64,000 nt of DNA, from positions 9,227,504 through 9,291,503 of the forward strand of contig NC_088298.1 of NCBI RefSeq assembly GCF_032854445.1, written 5' to 3'. Positions 58,996-64,000 of this stretch are shown piece after piece (position 1 is the stretch's first letter; every line of letters begins with the position of its first letter). The stretch is from Liolophura sinensis. Its lineage: Eukaryota; Mollusca; Polyplacophora; Chitonida; Chitonidae. The notes under the pieces were generated by a model. It had not been told where the DNA came from, searched no databases, and saw only the letters and a program-made list of their open reading frames with translations. A program made the position numbers and the translations under genes.

Positions 58996-60317
58996 TTACA
59001 GTTACAGTCCAATAAATACAGCTGAAAACAGAGATCAGTATTCATGTTTCCATATACCGTATTTCCACAACCTTTATCGCAAAGGAGCAAAGACCAGTTC
59101 AGCTTGCTGCATAACTTCACAATAACTTCACCCCGACCTAAACCAACACAAAAGCCCATGCCGCGCGTAGGGGGACTAACTTGTTTTCATATCACTGACC
59201 TGACACCTAGCAACAGACTGTGCGATGGTTGGTGTGGGTATAGACAATGCTTGTAGGGCTATAAACTCACAGCATAGGCCTCTAATTCTAACTGGCGTCA
59301 TGCAAAGCAGTGGGACTAAACTAAAAAACTGCTATCCAATTAAATATAGAATTTCATGTAATTCCTGAAAATTAGGTCATCAGAGCCTACATAGGTAAGG
59401 TGTGAAGACGTGTACATGTGTGTTCTAATCTTATGCAAACAAAATGGGTTAAAATGAGTTTACTTATGAGAACAAACCTGTAAAACTGAGTCAAATTTCC
59501 ATACGTGGAGGATTGTTCTTAACAATGTTTTCTTCAACCTACACAAGTACATAAAAATCACAAACTTAACACTGTCATAAATATTTTAGAAACGGACAAA
59601 CATTGTTACGTTGATTATCAGTTTAGAAACTTCTCCTTCTACATGCATCTTGTAACCATTTTCCAAAGGAAAGAAGAACAAGTCCACTCATAAAGAGTGT
59701 GCTTTTCAGAAGTGAATGCATGCGTCAGAACTACACATATGGGGATTAAAGGATTAAAGATGAGTGTTTCATCCTGCCTTTGATTAACATCTGCCTAAAT
59801 CTCCATATCCTCCAAAAGATCACTCATCACCACACCTCTCTGTAGTTGAGGATTACATGAATATAAGAATTGACTGCTTGACACTCTTGAGTTTAGGTCG
59901 ACAGGGATGACAAGTTTCGTACAAATTCTTAGTCTGAGTTAACACACAGGTCAGGTATTATCAGCTCAGCATAACATGTAATCTGACAGAAACACACATA
60001 TTTAACTATAGCTGTAGATGGTACAGCACGGTCTAACATCTCTAACTGTTCCAGTGTTTGTGTCGAATAATTCATTTATTTCATTATTATTAAATAAATG
60101 TTCCTCTTCAAAACCGCTTTGTGAAGTCACAGTGCATCAGGTGTATCCAAAATCCAGAATCTGAGGCCACTGACAGATAATGAGACAGTTGCGCAGGCGA
60201 TAACCACAAGCCAAGATTGACACCACTTACGCTCGACACGCTCGCGAAAGTGGTGTTTCCTACTCTACCTCCATGATGATACTGATAAAACCATCACTTG
60301 ACTTGCAATTGCAAATA

Positions 60318-60575
60318 AAGACAGTACTCAAGAATATTTCTCTTATATGACAGCGGCCAGCATTATGTTGGAAGGAAAACGGGCAGAGCAAGGGGGAAAC
60401 CTACGACTATCTGCAGGTTGCTGGAAGAATTTTCCATGTATGCACAGACAGGAAGCCAGCATGAGTTTGACACGAACTCAAAGCGACCGTATTGGTGAGT
60501 GGATCCTGAGTCATTGCGCCGTGCTTGCATGCTAAACACCCCTTTCGGCCAGAGAGGCCACCAAATCCGCTTTTA
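60318..60575 (-). mobile_element. SINE family A, full length, diverged
   Basis: On minus the head ggtggcctctctggccgaaa, gcgcaatgactcaggatcc, a catgctggcttcctg block, gatagtcgtaggtttccccc and ataagagaaatattcttgag. Confidence 0.8.
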
Positions 60576-60970
60576 GAACACTGCCAACCATTAGTTACTT
60601 TGCACTGCAGCACTAGGTTTAGATCGTAAATCCATTTTGAACATTTCTTTACAACTACAGTGTAATGTCATGACCATAAATTATTCTTCTACTGGCAAGT
60701 ATACAATACATTTTGATGCACTAAATGCACTAAAATTTAACACACACGCACAAATAACCACAGTAAATTACGACAGCCCTCATGTATTGATCTTCTCATG
60801 TATAACAACTAACATCAACTAAACAGATCAATCAGAACATAATTTGTCAATCGCAAATGTTGCTGTTGTTGTTGTTTTGGCATCGTACAAAAACAACCTC
60901 ACCCAACATCCAACAGTCCAAGGACTCGCGCGAAATTAAACATTCGCAAGCATAATTTACCAATTCTTAC

Positions 60971-61125
60971 CTTTCAGATTATATTGAATTATCTTCGGTC
61001 TCTTTCGCCGCAAACATTGTCGTGGCAAATGTCTGTACGTAGAGTGCGCACCATCTGTAATTCCTTGTTTTCCTGGCCTTCGTTATTTGTTTGATCCGTA
61101 AATGCCAACAGCCATATTTGATGAA
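60971..61125 (-). other. Inferred ROCO 5' UTR exon 1
   Basis: The exon ends at a strong donor (CTGAAAG then GTAAGAATT) and would splice to 57547. The 5' end is only a guess near 61125. It would contain an 11-codon upstream ORF (ATG at 61115, TAA at 61083; MAVGIYGSNK) if transcription starts upstream of it. Confidence 0.45.
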
Positions 61126-61200
61126 GGTACTTCCGGGGCATCCCCATGACGTCAGCGCGCGCGGGGATTCACCACGGTGTTTTGTGACTCACGGTTTTTA
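61126..61200 (-). promoter_or_regulatory. Putative ROCO gene promoter
   Basis: A short GC-rich patch in an AT-rich area. It holds an ETS-like site (CCGGAAGT on minus, 61129-61136), a palindromic CRE-like tgacgtca (61147-61154) and a GCGCGCGC run (61155-61163). There is no TATA box at a fitting distance. The position just 5' of the inferred exon 1 supports promoter function, but the start site is not shown. Confidence 0.45.
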
Positions 61201-61739
61201 AAATTGCTTGAAAGCAATGAATGTAGGCCATAAAATCAGTGGAAGCACAAGCCTTAGTGAAAACTTGCATAAAAGTAATAAAGACTTTTACCGAGTTTTA
61301 TTGGATTTATGTAAACTAGACTATATACTGTGTTCAATTCTACAACCATTTTATGTCCTAGTACAAACGTATATTTATATTAAATTTCTGACGAAAGACT
61401 AGATCTAGGCCTGTATAATAACTGGCCTACATGGGCCCTCAATATTTGTACACTGTAAACACGCAATAAATTGCGAACTTGTGATCACACTGCGAAAATT
61501 CGTTTTGTTGGTTTCGTAATACAAGTTATATTTATCTGATGTCGTAAAGATCATAAATAGCAGCAGAGATCCCGTCGATTGCAATAATTCGTTGTCTACA
61601 TTGGGTAAAATGTGAGTCACACCTCTAGCCGGCGAAAAATCTGATTTAGAACAGGGACACTATGCATTTTGCACTAAAACACGCCTATTTATGTACATAG
61701 ACCTATGGATTTAGAATATGATATCAAATGTATATACAT
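61201..61739. other. Spacer upstream of the ROCO gene
   Basis: AT-rich; no gene recognised. Confidence 0.4.
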
Positions 61740-61860
61740 GTATATATCTTTTTTATATCATTGGGGTTTTACGCCGTATCTAAGAGCATTTCACATATGC
61801 GACGGCGGCCAGCATTATGGTTGGAAGAAACCGCACAGAGGCCAGTCGCAGGTTAAAATG
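61740..61860 (-). mobile_element. SINE family A, 3' fragment
   Basis: On minus the acctgcgactggcctctgtg, accataatgctggccgccgt, atatgtgaaatgctcttaga and ggcgtaaaacccc blocks. Confidence 0.65.
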
Positions 61861-62204
61861 TATACATAGGCTGTATAGGTCTACACATGTGCAGGTACGT
61901 ATCTGACTTAGGTGGATTACATGTAGGTCTGTATATTATTTTGTACGAAGTTTAGCGCTCTTGTTTTGGGGCACGGTGTTATTTAAACACTAATCAAATG
62001 AATAAATACACCAAACGGTTGCATACCACGCGATATTCATGATATTTTAACCTCATATACTCTACATACATAAGATAATGGAATATGGAGATTGACACAC
62101 GAGGTGAAAGTAAATATCTCCAAAAGGGATATTTCGAGGTCTCACTTCATCGGTCAAAACACGTCCGACATCATCATCCGGTTTATCTCATACAGAAACA
62201 AGTA

Positions 62205-62390
62205 TCAGTGAAGCAGCACTAGATAGGCGAGCAGTGGAAATCGGTCCTGCAAGAAGGAGGCACATTACACGTACATGCACTCTACTTAAAGACTCCTTTG
62301 TCGTCATATTACTGAAAAATTGTTAAGTACGATCGACGGTTAACCCCAAGCACTCACTCACTTACTCACTCACCGTTACGTTATAATTTG
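62205..62390 (+). mobile_element. SINE family B, 3' part
   Basis: A plus copy starting at atcagtgaagcagcactaga, with gtggaaatcggtcctgcaag, a gcacattacacgtacatgca block and the tail aaccccaagcactcactca. The tRNA head is missing. Confidence 0.8.
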
Positions 62391-63126
62391 TTCAAAAAGT
62401 TACTTTTGTTGAGGAAGGAGGGGAAACAGTTCTGTTGTAAATCGGACAACGGAGAACAATTCCAAATCTCAACGAAACATGACCTATATTTATTCATGTG
62501 ACTGAAATACGCAGTTAACTGACCACCGCATAATTCTTATGAATTGCTCGATATATAATGTTGATACATATAATGAATTACGCGTATGGTGAGTTTTCTA
62601 GAATGAAAGTCTGTTGAGGGTCAGTGTGTAAAATTTGATGCATAATACTTGTGTCTAGGATTTTGGCTGCAAACTTTGTTTGGCCTACATAATATTTCCT
62701 TGACCACACAAGTGGAAAGCTCCCGTGCAAAGTTGATAATTTAGTCTATCACCGACCAGAGATCGTGAGACTCGTGTATAATCTGTAACATGCATTTTCC
62801 TGTCTGATTAAAAGAAGATGGTGACATGAGGGTTTATCTGAACACTTGGGCTATATGTATATCTGAAGTCATAGGCTGAATTACTTTAGTCGATGTAATG
62901 GTCATACTTGACTGGGCGTGCAATGTTTACCACCAACTGTCTTCTGCTGTAACAAACAATAACTATGAGTAGTTACCTGTAATATAACTTCTCTCGTGAC
63001 AATTTTTAACTGGCTTTTTTGTCTTAACTAAAACATTGAATTTATAAATTATTTATTCTATAATTATAACAGAAGGCAATATATAATCAACCGTGTAACA
63101 CACATTAGCTTATTACACGTATGCAC
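62391..63126. other. Spacer, no gene recognised
   Basis: AT-rich; nothing recognised. Confidence 0.4.
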
Positions 63127-63343
63127 TAATTCCTCAACCGTTTCGCATATAAAAGAGGAACATTCAGTGAAATTTATCCACATTTTTAAATTTGATTTTG
63201 CAGACAAAACTACATTGGTTGGATTGACCAATTCCAGGGCTTCACAAAAAGTATAGTTTTATCAATCTGAGCAGAATAATGCCTTCAGAATAAGCTTGAA
63301 TAAAAACCTTGCAAACCTGTGCGAAGAGGTTGAAGAATTACAA
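63127..63343 (+). mobile_element. MITE family 2, best-preserved copy
   Basis: The left end taattcctcaaccgtttcgc and the right end, reverse-complemented, taattcttcaacctcttcgc form 20-bp inverted termini with few mismatches. The interior shares tgattttgcagacaaaacta and tgccttcagaataagcttga with the copies at 42.1 and 42.6 kb. It is about 216 bp with no ORF. Confidence 0.8.
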
Positions 63344-63614
63344 CGTTGAAGTAAATCGGAATGTGGAATGACTGTGCGATGGCAATCTAACATAATGTCT
63401 GACATCCTTCTTTGTGACACTATATTGCTTGTAAATATTTCATGTTTAATTCTCATCCGTTGTATATATATCCCCCTTCCGCATATGTATGTATTCTTGT
63501 TACTGTATAACCAGTTTAGCTATACCATTGTGTTTAACGTAAGGGTTACATGTGTGGAAATAAGGCTTCCGGTTGATGTCATTGTTTATCAGTAAGTAAG
63601 AGTGAGTGAGTGCG

Positions 63615-63998
63615 TGCTTGGGATATAGTGAGTGAGTGAGTGCTTGGGGTTTAACGTCGTACTCAACAATTTTTCAGTCATATGACGACGAAGGAATCTT
63701 TAGGGTGCATGTACGTTTAATGTGCCTCCTTGTAGCAGGGCGGATTTCCACCGCTCTTTTATTTAGTGCTGCTTCACTGAGACGACTTACCGAAGGCAAG
63801 TAAGCCGCCCGAGCCATTATACTGATGCGGGTCAACCAGTCGTTGCACTATCCCCTTCATGCTGAACGCCAAGCGAGGAAGTTACAACTTCCTCTTTTAA
63901 AGTCTTAGGTGTGACTCGATCAAGGATTGATCCTGGATCTACCGGTCCCGAAAGCGGACGCTCTACCAACTGTGCTATGCGGGCCGGTTGCTTGGGAT
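63615..63998 (-). mobile_element. SINE family B, full length with target-site duplication
   Basis: Body about 63627-63988. Same order of blocks as the copy at 16594-16972, with a complete head (ggcccgcatagcacagttgg). A 10-bp direct repeat tgcttgggat flanks it at 63615-63624 and 63989-63998. Confidence 0.9.
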
Positions 63999-64000
63999 TT

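Larger units (their letters stand above)
57547..60970 (-). other. ROCO gene intron 1
   Basis: A 3.4-kb intron in the 5' UTR (intron bases 57548-60970), inferred from the donor AAAG/GTAAGAATT at 60970 and the acceptor CTGTCTGCAG before 57547. It holds a (TA)n tract, a 16-bp tandem repeat and several SINE copies. About 1.3 kb between 58996 and 60317 is AT-rich with nothing recognised. Confidence 0.55.

Overview
This window reads as animal nuclear DNA, most likely from a marine lophotrochozoan and probably a mollusc. That is an inference from several tRNA-derived SINE families with tails of a kind familiar to me from mollusc genomes, from large AT-rich spacers, and from one intron-containing animal signalling gene. 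No bacterial operons, rRNA, stand-alone tRNA genes or CRISPR arrays were seen.

There is one convincing host gene, on the minus strand at about 50.4-61.1 kb. It encodes a ROCO protein: leucine-rich repeats, a Roc GTPase domain and a COR domain, resembling vertebrate MFHAS1, plus a C-terminal Death domain. The model has a 5' UTR exon near 60971-61125 with ETS-like and CRE-like sites beside it, a large exon (54429-57547, start codon at 57522), a 78-bp exon (53572-53649) and a Death-domain exon (50426-50727). All joins are phase 1 and the spliced frame gives 1157 residues.

Two large minisatellites touch this gene, and both look seeded by its own exon ends. A 68-bp array fills much of the last intron (about 51637-53571); its unit copies the 3' end of the 78-bp exon with its splice donor. 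A 79-bp array (about 47930-50418) begins just after the stop codon; its unit carries the last codons of the Death-domain exon and a donor-like GTGAGT. A smaller third case of the same kind lies beside a candidate exon at 24801-25106.

The rest is gene-poor. From 0 to 38 kb it is a patchwork of SINE copies (families called A, B, C and D here), minisatellites with units of 15, 20, 21, 28, 30, 34, 39, 54 and 59 bp, a 161-bp triplicate, long (TA)n and (CT)n tracts, a broken non-LTR retrotransposon (29.2-30.9 kb) and one of the two copies of a palindromic MITE family. From 38.3 to 46.7 kb I find no SINE copy, but there are simple tandem repeats, a 42-bp minisatellite and a second MITE family; this could be long 3' UTR or downstream sequence of the ROCO gene. 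From 57.5 to 64 kb lie the ROCO first intron, its promoter region and more SINEs. Minisatellites cover roughly a sixth of the window.
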